NCBI GenBank assembly: GCA_017628305.1
Contig: JAGBZI010000095.1
Coordinates: forward strand, 1 to 34,746
From: Tidjanibacter sp.
Lineage (GTDB): Bacteria > Bacteroidota > Bacteroidia > Bacteroidales > Rikenellaceae
DNA: 34,746 nt
Direction of reading: 5' to 3'
Shown: piece by piece, positions 25,332 through 33,312 of the stretch
How positions within the stretch are numbered: the first letter of the stretch is position 1
Layout of the letters: each line of letters opens with the position of its first letter
Position numbers and translations under genes: made by a program
The notes under the pieces: model-generated
The model's database searches: none
The model's input: only the letters and a program-made list of their open reading frames with translations
Told to the model about the DNA's origin: nothing

Positions 25332-26573
25332 ATGATTGACTACAAAGAGCACATTTTGGCTAACGGCCTGAGGGTTTTGGTGAATGAGGATACCACCTCG
25401 GCCATGGCTGCCGTCAACCTGCTCTATGAGGTGGGTTCGAGGGACGAGGAGCCCCACCGCACAGGCTTTGCCCATCTGTTTGAGCACCTAATGTTTAGGG
25501 GTACCTGCGGGGTGCCCGATTTCGACGAACCCGTGCAAGAGGTGTGTGGCGAAAACAACGCCTTTACCAGCGCCGACTACACCAATTATTATATAACCAC
25601 TCCCAAGGACAATTTCCGCACCGCGCTGTGGCTCGAGGCCGACCGCATGAGGGGGCTCGATATCACCCCCGAGAAGCTGAGGGTGGAGAAGAGTGTGGTG
25701 GTGGAGGAGTTCAACCAGAGGTTTCTCAACCGACCCTATGGTGAGCAGTGGCACACGCTGAGGGCCATGGTCTACAAGGAGTCGCCCTACCGTTGGCCTG
25801 TGATTGGCCTCACTCCCGACCACATTCGCGATGCGTCGATGGAGGATGTGAAGGCCTTCTACGACCGCTTCTACCTCCCCTCCAATGCCATTCTTTCCGT
25901 GTCGGCTGCGCTCTCCGCCGAGGAGGTTTTCGAGGCTGCCGAACACTTTTTCTCGGAGGTGCCCACACTCCCCGCGCCCGCCACGCGCAGCTATCCCACC
26001 GAGTCACCCATCACCGCTCCGAGGCGCCACACCATCGAGGCTGCCGTGCCTGCCGACCAGATAACCATAGCCTTTCTGATGGGTGACCGTGGTAGCCGAG
26101 AGTACTACATCTGCGACCTGCTGACCGATTTGTTGGCGGGTGGCGAGTCGGCGCGCATCTACCAACACCTTGTGCGCCGCCGCCAGATATTCTCGGCCGC
26201 CAATGCCTACATCACCGGCGAGAGGGGGCAGGGAATGTTGATTCTCACAGGCCAGATTAACCCCGGAGTGAGCGTCGAGGAGGCCGAGGATGCCCTCTAT
26301 GGCGAGTTGGAGCTCTTGGTGAGGGAGCCGGTGGGCGACTATGAACTCACCAAGGTGCAGAACAAGTTTGAGGCCAACATCACCTTTGGCGAGTTGAATG
26401 TGATGAACAAGGCCATGAACCTCGGCTACTACCGCATGTTGGGCGACATGACCCTGCTCAATGGCGAGACGGCCATCTATCGCTCCATCACCGCCGAGGA
26501 GATTGCAGAGTTCATTCGCCATAATCTCGGCCGCAACCAAAGTGCAACCCTAATCTACCGCAGCAAGCCATGA
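25332..26573 (+). CDS. M16-family zinc metallopeptidase, catalytic member
   Basis: 413 residues without a signal peptide, so probably cytoplasmic. The inverted zinc motif HLFEH is at residues 48-52 (TGFAHLFEHLMFRGT), with the third ligand Glu in VEKSVVVEEFNQR (E125 or E126). The second half is the peptidase_M16_C domain (IAFLMGDRGSREYYICDLL, LLAGGESARIYQHLVRRRQI). It fits the processing-protease / pitrilysin-like subfamily of half-size proteins that work as pairs. Its last four bases overlap the start of the next gene (ATGA at 26570), and that gene encodes the likely non-catalytic partner. Confidence 0.95.
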   Translation: MIDYKEHILANGLRVLVNEDTTSAMAAVNLLYEVGSRDEEPHRTGFAHLFEHLMFRGTCGVPDFDEPVQEVCGENNAFTSADYTNYYITTPKDNFRTALWLEADRMRGLDITPEKLRVEKSVVVEEFNQRFLNRPYGEQWHTLRAMVYKESPYRWPVIGLTPDHIRDASMEDVKAFYDRFYLPSNAILSVSAALSAEEVFEAAEHFFSEVPTLPAPATRSYPTESPITAPRRHTIEAAVPADQITIAFLMGDRGSREYYICDLLTDLLAGGESARIYQHLVRRRQIFSAANAYITGERGQGMLILTGQINPGVSVEEAEDALYGELELLVREPVGDYELTKVQNKFEANITFGELNVMNKAMNLGYYRMLGDMTLLNGETAIYRSITAEEIAEFIRHNLGRNQSATLIYRSKP

Positions 26574-27826
26574 AACGACCCCCGATAGTCCCCATTACAC
26601 TCCCCGCCATCCCCCACTATGGGGTGCGCCACACCTCGTTGGGAACCCCCCTCTACACACTCCACAACTCCACGCAAGGGGTTGTGAGAGTGAGCTTTGT
26701 CTTCAAAGCGGGCACCTCCACACAGTCGCTCCCTTTCAGCGCCTCCACCGTGGTCAACACCCTCTCGGAGGGGACCGCGAAGCTCTCGGGTCACCAGATA
26801 GCCGAGGGGCTCGACTATGTGGGCTCCTACTACGATGCCAACATCGACCGCGATTGGGCTGTGGTGACCTTCTGCTCCCTGAAGAAGTTTGTGGAGCCCA
26901 CCCTCGATATTGCTGAGGAGGTGGTGCTCCGTCCCACCTTCCCTGCCGAGGAGATTGCCTCCTACTGTGCTAAGCGCAAGGAGCAACTCCATGTGCAGCG
27001 CAGCAAGCCCGATCAACTCTCCCGCGAGCTCTTCGGCAAGGCTCTCTTTGGCGAGAACCACCCCTATGGGGTGACCTCATCGGAGGAGGAGTACGACAAC
27101 CTCACACCCGAAGTGTTGGCCGAGTTCTATCGCTCGCACTACAATGCCTCCAACTGCTTCGCCATCTTGTGTGGCGACTTTGGCGAGGAGATTGAGGAGC
27201 GTGTGGTGGCCATTTTGGAGGGGCTGCCCGAGGGTGATAGGGATGCAACACTCATCCCCCCCGCATCGCCCGTGCCCTTTGCCTCGATGAAGATGGAGAA
27301 CACCGTGCAGTCCTCCATAAAGATTGGCATACCACTCTTTCCCCGCACCCATCCCGACTTTGTGGCCATGCAGGTGGTTGCTACGGCCATGGGAGGCTAC
27401 TTCGGTTCGCGCCTCATGCAGAATCTCCGCGAGGAGCACGGCTACACCTATGGCGCCTATGCCGCAATGATTAATCTCGACCAAGCGGGCTACTTTGTGA
27501 TGAGTGCCGATGTGGCTGCCGACCACACGGAGGATGCCGTGGAGGAGATGTTTCGCGAGATGGAGCGCCTTGCTGCCGAGCCTATGTGTGAGGAGGAGCT
27601 GGCGTTGGTCAAGAAGACCATTGTGGGCGATGTTATGCGCATCTTCGACGGCCCCTTTGGTGCGGCGGATGTCACCATCGAGAATATCCAGAATGGCGAG
27701 CAGAACGACTACACCGAGCGTCTGCTCCAGAAGGTGGAGAGCATCACGCCCGAGGAGTTGAGAAGCGTCGCAGCAAAATATCTGCAAAAAAAGAGCTGTA
27801 CGGTGACAATTATTGGTAATCGTTAG
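26570..27826 (+). CDS. M16-family peptidase-like partner without zinc motif
   Basis: 418 residues. It follows the M16 fold (VRVSFVFKAGTSTQS, FYRSHYNASNCFAILCGDF) but where HxxEH would be it has SASTVVNTLSEGTAK, so it should not bind zinc. It keeps the substrate-binding Arg/Tyr feature of the partner subunit in SRLMQNLREEHGYTYGAYAAM. Such pairs form a closed chamber with one active half, as in mitochondrial processing peptidase and bacterial two-gene M16B enzymes. Start overlaps the catalytic gene, so equal production by coupling is likely. No signal peptide seen. Confidence 0.93.
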   Translation: MKRPPIVPITLPAIPHYGVRHTSLGTPLYTLHNSTQGVVRVSFVFKAGTSTQSLPFSASTVVNTLSEGTAKLSGHQIAEGLDYVGSYYDANIDRDWAVVTFCSLKKFVEPTLDIAEEVVLRPTFPAEEIASYCAKRKEQLHVQRSKPDQLSRELFGKALFGENHPYGVTSSEEEYDNLTPEVLAEFYRSHYNASNCFAILCGDFGEEIEERVVAILEGLPEGDRDATLIPPASPVPFASMKMENTVQSSIKIGIPLFPRTHPDFVAMQVVATAMGGYFGSRLMQNLREEHGYTYGAYAAMINLDQAGYFVMSADVAADHTEDAVEEMFREMERLAAEPMCEEELALVKKTIVGDVMRIFDGPFGAADVTIENIQNGEQNDYTERLLQKVESITPEELRSVAAKYLQKKSCTVTIIGNR

Positions 27827-27847
27827 GGAAAACAGAAAATTTATTTT

Positions 27848-27855
27848 TATTTTTG
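27848..27855 (+). promoter_or_regulatory. Candidate -7 element for the lipoprotein gene
   Basis: TATTTTTG in an A/T-rich stretch, 62 bases before the start codon, matches TAnnTTTG. No TTG at suitable spacing was found upstream, so this is a partial call. Confidence 0.4.
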
Positions 27856-27917
27856 TAGAAATTTGCAGCAGAAACTACAATAACAATTTTTATAAACCTA
27901 ATCAAAACTCAACAATT

Positions 27918-29897
27918 ATGAAAAAGTTTTATGCTTTTATGATTGCAGCAGCAGCCTTCATGGTTAGTTGCGTTAGTCCTACTCCTACTCCCGATAACGG
28001 TAAGGACGAAGATGAGAATGAGGCTTACTACGGTCTCACCCTCAATGATGCACAGGTGCTCAACCGTGGTGACTACTATGGTAATGGTACCAACAGCTAC
28101 ATCGTTACCATGAACAAGATGGAGAACGGTGAGCCCGCTCGTATTTTCGTTGCAGAGATTGTTACTCCCGAGGTTAATGATGGTATTATTCCCGAGGGTA
28201 AGTACACCGTAGCTGATGGTGCTATGGCAGAGGGTAGCCTTGATGGTATTTTGACCGGTTCGTTCTTCGTGCGCAATACCGAAGAGGATGGCTACATCCA
28301 GCTCGCAACCGACGGTTTCCTCGAGGTTAAACACATCGCTGAGGGTTACCAGCTCACCGCAGAGATTAGCGGTATTGATGCCACCACCGGCTCGAAAGTC
28401 GCTAAGGCAGAGGGTCGCTTCGAGGGTAAGCCCAAAATGACCGGTCTTCCCGCAAGCAACAACTATTCCGTTTACAACCCCGCAGTATGCCAGGCTGTTT
28501 ACACGCCCTACGCTGATGGTATCGCATTATGGTCCATCCTTTTGGCTGATAACAACCTCCTCAATGACAAATATCCCGCACACCTTACCCAGATGATTCT
28601 CGTTGTTGAGGACAATGGTCCCGAGGTTCTGCCCCAGGGTACCTTCTATGTAGATAACTACATAGGTGGCGTTATGAACACTCAGCTTATGAATGTAAAT
28701 GTTCTTGTGGAGTCTGAGACCTCGCAGGTTGAGGATTACGCAGTGGACGGCAAACTTACCATCAAGGCAAACGGCGAGGGTAAATACACTGTTGAGGCTG
28801 TTAGCTTCGGTGAGCTTGGCGCTTACAAACAGAGCTACAGCGGTCCTGTTCAGCTCTTCGACGACTCGTCGGTGGCTATCGAGTTCGACGATGCACAGGC
28901 TCGCTTCCAGGGTGAGTATGAGGGCAACACTTGGTGGGTTCTCTTCCTGCTCGATCAGGCTGGCGACAACCTCTTCCAGCTCTATGTAAACACCCCCGGT
29001 GACAACACTGCCGCTGCCGGTATCCCCACTGGCGAGTATGAAGTTGCAGGTACTATGGAGCCCTTCACCATCGACGAGGGTTATGTTGACGAGGAGGGTT
29101 ACGCAAATGGTTCGATGGTGCTCGATATGGCCCAGACTCAGGTTAAAGATCTCGTGACCGGTGGTACTGCTTACATCACCAACAATGGCGATGGTACCTA
29201 TGCTATCGATGTAGACTTTGTGGGCTATAATGGCGATGCTATCGTTGGTACCTATGAGGGTGCTATGAAGATTACCGACGACTCTCAGGGCGGTGAACCC
29301 GGCGGTGACCAGGGTGGTGACCTCACCCAGATTGCTATCAACATCGCAGCAGCCGAGATGTACTGGTATGGCAATGGCCAGTGGGTTCTCTATCTGGTTG
29401 ACCCCGCTATTAACAATGGTACTGGTTGCGCAATGCAGTACTTTGTATTGTCGGATGCAACAGCTTTTGCTGACGGTCTTCCCTCTGGCGCTTACACCGT
29501 TGCTGAGACCGGTGAGCCCAACACTGTTTTTGCCGGTTTCCAGGATGAGGAGGGCTACCTCAATGGCTCGCTCGCTCTGACCGGTAACATGCAGAGCTAC
29601 TATGACCTCGTTACCAGTGGCAACCTGACTGTTGATAACAAGGGTAACGACAGCTATGCATTCGAGTTTGCAACCGGTGGTACCAGGTACCTCTTCACCG
29701 GTGCTTACGATGGCGCAGTGACCGTAATTGATGCAACCCAGCAGGCTGTAGCTCCTCTGAGAGCTAACATCGCTCCCGTTGCTCCCAATAAAGCCTTCAA
29801 AGCTGGTAACGCTAAGAAGGGTAGCAACCTTAAAGTTAGCCCTCTGATGACCGCTCGTGCAGCAAGTTTCGAGGTTAACAAAGTTATCGTTTTCTAA
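27918..29897 (+). CDS. Large surface-type lipoprotein with four tandem domains
   Basis: 659 residues from ATG 27918, which gives a lipoprotein signal MKKFYAFMIAAAAFMVSC with Cys at 18; the frame is open 35 codons upstream but without a signal. After a Pro/Asp/Glu-rich linker there are about four diverged copies of a 135-150 residue domain (about 35-175, 185-320, 325-470, 490-625). Shared marks are a Trp-containing strand (TWWVLFLLD, GQWVLYLVD), IPTGEYEV/LPSGAYTV, DEEGYANGSMVLD / DEEGYLNGSLALT, a DLVT-G strand, NGDGTYAIDV, and GTYEGA/GAYDGA. A Gly-rich linker (GGEPGGDQGGD) precedes the last. The tail is basic. I do not recognise a named family; a cell-surface or periplasmic binding role is possible. 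Confidence 0.85.
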   Translation: MKKFYAFMIAAAAFMVSCVSPTPTPDNGKDEDENEAYYGLTLNDAQVLNRGDYYGNGTNSYIVTMNKMENGEPARIFVAEIVTPEVNDGIIPEGKYTVADGAMAEGSLDGILTGSFFVRNTEEDGYIQLATDGFLEVKHIAEGYQLTAEISGIDATTGSKVAKAEGRFEGKPKMTGLPASNNYSVYNPAVCQAVYTPYADGIALWSILLADNNLLNDKYPAHLTQMILVVEDNGPEVLPQGTFYVDNYIGGVMNTQLMNVNVLVESETSQVEDYAVDGKLTIKANGEGKYTVEAVSFGELGAYKQSYSGPVQLFDDSSVAIEFDDAQARFQGEYEGNTWWVLFLLDQAGDNLFQLYVNTPGDNTAAAGIPTGEYEVAGTMEPFTIDEGYVDEEGYANGSMVLDMAQTQVKDLVTGGTAYITNNGDGTYAIDVDFVGYNGDAIVGTYEGAMKITDDSQGGEPGGDQGGDLTQIAINIAAAEMYWYGNGQWVLYLVDPAINNGTGCAMQYFVLSDATAFADGLPSGAYTVAETGEPNTVFAGFQDEEGYLNGSLALTGNMQSYYDLVTSGNLTVDNKGNDSYAFEFATGGTRYLFTGAYDGAVTVIDATQQAVAPLRANIAPVAPNKAFKAGNAKKGSNLKVSPLMTARAASFEVNKVIVF

Positions 29898-29914
29898 AAA
29901 ACGGATATTGCAAG

Positions 29915-29986
29915 CAACTACTGCGTTGCACTACGACAAACCCCTGCCCCGTTTGCGTCAAGCGAACTCCGGCAGGGGTTTTCTTG
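29915..29986 (+). terminator. Intergenic 3' element, copy C (hairpin plus terminator)
   Basis: First hairpin GCAAC-TACTGC-GTTGC (29915-29930); then terminator stem AACCCCTGCC (29939-29948) with GGCAGGGGTT (29972-29981), inner helix GTTTGC/GCGAAC, and TTTTCTT. The same arrangement occurs at 21140-21210 and partly at 1-77. Confidence 0.9.
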
Positions 29987-30190
29987 TGCCCATTTTTTTG
30001 TAGACGCAAATCTACACCATTCCACGAAGGAGTGCTTTTGGTTTTTTCGTGTTGGGTGGATAGGGGAAATAAATGGTCGCGAGCGGGAGGGAAGGTAAGC
30101 GATTGGTGGCAAGAGGGTATATATTTCAGGTTCTCAATGCCACCAACGGCCATACCCATCCTGCCTCCCACCTATGAACACCAGCCCCAC

Positions 30191-30231
30191 AAAAAAGCGT
30201 AGCACAGCTCAATCGGGCTGTGCTACGCTTT
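30191..30231 (-). terminator. Terminator after korB
   Basis: 15-bp stem AAAGCGTAGCACAGC (30194-30208) with its complement (30217-30231), loop of eight bases; on the minus strand it is followed by a T run. It ends the korA-korB transcript. Confidence 0.9.
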
Positions 30232-30249
30232 AATATATTAGTGGGCGAT

Positions 30250-31269
30250 TTACTTAATCTCCCAAGTCTCGCCGCTATTCAGCAGGTCATCCATGCATTT
30301 GATTTTGCTCTTCTCCTGAACCTCGGCCACCTGACGGGCTACCTCCCTGTTGTAGGTGGGCTCGTCAACATCGCGGATGACACCCAGAGCCACGGGGAAG
30401 TCGGGATACTTCATCGAGGCGAGTGCGTTGTGGATGTAGGTGGTGGGCTCCTTCGAGTCGTGGGTGAGCACATCGTCGATGGTGTAGCCATCCTGACCTA
30501 CGGTCACAACCTTCAGCCTGAAGCCGTCGAGAACGATACCCTTCTCCTTGTTGGCACCGAAGAGCATCTTCTCGCCGTCGCGCAGAACGATGGTGTGCTC
30601 GGCACGAGTGGTCTTATCCTTTGCGAAGGCTGCGTGTGCGCCGTCGTTGAAGATTACACAGTTCTGGAGCACCTCGGTGATGGAGAAGCCGTCGTGCTGG
30701 GCGGCCCTCACGAGGCACTGGCGAGTGAGGTCAACCTCCACATCAATCGAGCGGGCAAAGAAGGTACCCTTGGCACCGATGATGAGCTCACCGGGGTTGA
30801 AGGGTTTCTCAATGGTGCCATAGGGCGAGGTCTTGGTAATCTTGCCCAGCTTCGAGGTGGGGGAGTACTGGCCCTTGGTGAGGCCATAAATCTCGTTGTT
30901 GAACAGCACAACATTGAGGTCGATATTCCTACGGATGGCGTGGATAAAGTGGTTGCCACCAATGGCGAGCGAGTCGCCGTCGCCGGTTGCCACAAATACA
31001 CTCACCTTGGGGTTGGCCACCTTCAGACCGGTAGCAATGGCGTTAGCCCTACCGTGGATGGAGTGGAAGCCGTAGGTTTTCATGTAGTAGGGGAAGCGCG
31101 ACGAGCAACCAATGCCCGACACAACCACAAACTCCGAGCGGTTGCGACCTGCAATCTCTGCCACATCGGGCATTGCCTTCTGCACTGCATTGAGGATGAA
31201 GTGGTCACCACAACCGGGGCACCATTTTACTTCCTGGTCGCTCTTAAAATCTGCCTGTGTGTATTTCAT
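30250..31269 (-). CDS. korB: 2-oxoacid (2-oxoglutarate):ferredoxin oxidoreductase, beta subunit
   Basis: 339 residues, normal for the beta subunit. It binds thiamine diphosphate: CPGCGDHFILNAVQKAM (about residue 18), then GDGDSLAIGGNHFIHAIRRN...NNEIYGLTKGQYSPTS (about 95-140), where the Asp/Asn residues hold the Mg2+. With the alpha/gamma chain it interconverts 2-oxoglutarate and succinyl-CoA using ferredoxin, usable oxidatively or for reductive carbon fixation. It begins five bases after the korA stop. The bases before its start read TAGGAGCT-ATG, an SD-like site that is rare in this group. The exact oxoacid cannot be told from the sequence; 2-oxoglutarate is most usual for this arrangement. 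Confidence 0.95.
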   Translation of the reverse strand: MKYTQADFKSDQEVKWCPGCGDHFILNAVQKAMPDVAEIAGRNRSEFVVVSGIGCSSRFPYYMKTYGFHSIHGRANAIATGLKVANPKVSVFVATGDGDSLAIGGNHFIHAIRRNIDLNVVLFNNEIYGLTKGQYSPTSKLGKITKTSPYGTIEKPFNPGELIIGAKGTFFARSIDVEVDLTRQCLVRAAQHDGFSITEVLQNCVIFNDGAHAAFAKDKTTRAEHTIVLRDGEKMLFGANKEKGIVLDGFRLKVVTVGQDGYTIDDVLTHDSKEPTTYIHNALASMKYPDFPVALGVIRDVDEPTYNREVARQVAEVQEKSKIKCMDDLLNSGETWEIK

Positions 31270-31274
31270 AGCTC

Positions 31275-33119
31275 CTATTTCTCCAATAATTCGTTAAACT
31301 TAGCCTCCAACTCGATAGTGGTGAAGGGAAGGCCTTGGCACTTGTTGTACTGCTCGTAGGTGAACTGCTGGAAGTTCATGCGCAGGTAGTTCGCAAACTG
31401 ACCCTCGTTGAGCTCGCATACAACAATCTTCTTAAACTTCGAGAAAATCTCCTCCACACCTTTGGGCAGAGGGTTGATGTAGTTGAAGTGGCACAGCGAG
31501 ATGCTCTTGCCCTCCTCCTGCATCTTCTCAACGGTTGCCTGCAAGTGGCCGCGAGTACCACCCCAACCTACAACCAGAAGCTCGCCCTCCTCGGGACCCA
31601 TAACCTTCTGCTCGGGGATGTAGTCTGCCACTTTGGCCACCTTGGCCGCACGGGTCTCCACCATCTTCTGGTGGTTCTTGGGGTCGTGCGAAACGCTACC
31701 CTTCAGTGCGTCCTTCTCCAGACCGCCGATGCGGTGCTCCAGACCCACGGTGCCGGGGATTGCCCAGCGGCGTGCGAGTTTCTCGTCGCGCTTGTAGGGG
31801 AGGAAGACATCCTCACCCTCGGGCAACTCTGTGATGATGGGAGGGTGAATCTCGGGGTAATCTTTCATCGAGGGAATCTTCCAAGGCTGCGAGCCGTTGG
31901 CAATGAAACCGTCGGTCAGAAGGATTACGGGGGTCATGTGCTCCATAGCAATCTTACCTGCCTGGAATGCGAAATCGAAACAGTCGCTGGGTGCCGAAGC
32001 TGCAATCACAACCATGGGGCACTCGCCGTTGCGGCCCCACAGAGCCTGCATAAGGTCGCTCTGCTCGGTCTTAGTGGGGAGGCCGGTCGAGGGACCGCCG
32101 CGCTGAACATCCACAACTACCAAGGGCAACTCGGCAATAACTGCCAGACCCATAGCTTCGCTCTTGAGCGACAAGCCGGGGCCCGAAGTGGAGGTCACTG
32201 CAAATGCGCCACCAAATGCGGCACCAATCGAGGTGCAGATACCGGCAATCTCATCCTCTGCCTGAACGGTCTTCACGCCGAGCTCTTTGTGTTTGGCGAG
32301 CTCCTCGAGGATTACGGTTGCGGGGGTGATGGGGTACGAACCGCAGAACAAGGGGCGACCACTCTTCTCGCTGGCAGCCATAAAGCCCCATGCGGTAGCC
32401 ACATTACCATTGATGCTGCGATACTTGCCCTTCTCCAACTTCGCGGCCTGCACCGAGTAGGTATTGGCGAAGGAGTGGGTGTTGGCGCCATAGTTGTAGC
32501 CGGCGTTGAGAACTGCCACATTGGCCTCGGCCACTGCGGGGTTCTTCTTGCCAAACTTGCTACGGATGTAGCTGGTGGCGTGGTCCAGAGGCTTGTCGTA
32601 GAGGTAGAGGCAGATGCCCAGTGCAAACATGTTTTTGCACTTCACGATAGCCTTGTTGTCCAAGCCCGAATCCTTGAGCACCTCTTTGGTCATCGAGGTG
32701 ATGTCGGGTGTGAGAATATTGTAGCCCTTGATGCCGAGCTCTTCGAGGGGGTCGTTGGTTTTGAAACCTGCCCTTGCGATACTCTTGTCATCGAGGGTGT
32801 CGCCGTCGAGGATGATGGTGGCGTCCTTCTTGAGCCACACAACATTTGCTTTGAGAGCTGCGGGGTTCATTGCGATGAGCACATCGCAGTAGTCACCGGG
32901 GGTGAGAATTCGGCTGCTACCGAAGTGAACCTGGAAGCCCGAAACGCCCGCTACGGTACCCTGAGGTGCGCGAATCTCGGCGGGGTAGTCGGGGAAGGTA
33001 GAGATACCGTTGCCGAAAAGAGCCGCAGTGTCCGAAAAGAGGGTGCCGGTGAGCTGCATACCGTCGCCCGAGTCGCCCGAGAAACGGATAACAACATCTT
33101 TCAACTCCTTTACATTCAT
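31275..33119 (-). CDS. korA: 2-oxoacid (2-oxoglutarate):ferredoxin oxidoreductase, fused gamma-alpha subunit
   Basis: 614 residues. The gamma-type domain comes first (about 8-190: VIRFSGDSGDGMQLTGTLFS, AEIRAPQGTVAGVSGFQVHF), then the alpha pyrimidine-binding domain (from about 215: GSYPITPATVILEELAKHKE at about 258, QAEDEIAGICTSIGAAFGGA, TSTSGPGLSLKSEAMGLAV, VVDVQRGGPSTGLPTKTEQ) and the C-terminal domain (LLVVGWGGTRGHLQATVEKM). No ferredoxin-type cysteine motif is present, as expected for the two-gene type where the cluster is in the beta chain. A divergent promoter (33209-33237) lies upstream. Confidence 0.96.
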   Translation of the reverse strand: MNVKELKDVVIRFSGDSGDGMQLTGTLFSDTAALFGNGISTFPDYPAEIRAPQGTVAGVSGFQVHFGSSRILTPGDYCDVLIAMNPAALKANVVWLKKDATIILDGDTLDDKSIARAGFKTNDPLEELGIKGYNILTPDITSMTKEVLKDSGLDNKAIVKCKNMFALGICLYLYDKPLDHATSYIRSKFGKKNPAVAEANVAVLNAGYNYGANTHSFANTYSVQAAKLEKGKYRSINGNVATAWGFMAASEKSGRPLFCGSYPITPATVILEELAKHKELGVKTVQAEDEIAGICTSIGAAFGGAFAVTSTSGPGLSLKSEAMGLAVIAELPLVVVDVQRGGPSTGLPTKTEQSDLMQALWGRNGECPMVVIAASAPSDCFDFAFQAGKIAMEHMTPVILLTDGFIANGSQPWKIPSMKDYPEIHPPIITELPEGEDVFLPYKRDEKLARRWAIPGTVGLEHRIGGLEKDALKGSVSHDPKNHQKMVETRAAKVAKVADYIPEQKVMGPEEGELLVVGWGGTRGHLQATVEKMQEEGKSISLCHFNYINPLPKGVEEIFSKFKKIVVCELNEGQFANYLRMNFQQFTYEQYNKCQGLPFTTIELEAKFNELLEK

Positions 33120-33208
33120 AATTGTTTTGAGTTTTGTTATTGTTTAGGTTAAGTAAAATTTCTGTTCTAAAAGGTGGCTTGTGCCACGCTTTGGGCATAT
33201 TGCACCCA

Positions 33209-33237
33209 CAAAGGTAATAATTTAAATCGGATGGCAA
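33209..33237 (-). promoter_or_regulatory. Promoter of korA-korB
   Basis: On the minus strand TTG (33235-33237), 18 bases, TACCTTTG (33209-33216), a full TAnnTTTG match. The leader would be about 85 bases. Confidence 0.6.
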
Positions 33238-33259
33238 CAGTTTTCTAAAGAAAAATAGT

Positions 33260-33267
33260 TACCTTTG
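33260..33267 (+). promoter_or_regulatory. -7 element of the CoA-transferase gene
   Basis: TACCTTTG matches TAnnTTTG and is identical to the korA -7 element on the other strand. The start codon lies 45 bases on. A TTG at -33 is not clear (a GTTTT at 33240-33244 is the nearest T-rich block). Confidence 0.55.
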
Positions 33268-33312
33268 CGGAAGAAAAGTTTGAATATCTTTTTCTTAAAC
33301 GCATACTTCATT

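Larger units (their letters stand above)
29898..30249. other. Convergent intergenic region, lipoprotein / korB
   Basis: 352 bases. It holds copy C of the two-hairpin 3' element (29915-29986), a small hairpin GTAGA-N6-TCTAC near 30000-30015, a stretch with short matches to 21211-21280, and the korB terminator (30191-30231). No credible gene is present. Confidence 0.8.

Noticed and set aside
29984..30202. 72-residue plus-strand frame between the lipoprotein and korB
   Set aside because: It starts within the terminator element, has no conserved features and runs into the korB terminator.
31335..33152. 605-residue plus-strand open frame
   Set aside because: Antisense shadow of korA, which has clear gamma and alpha domain motifs.
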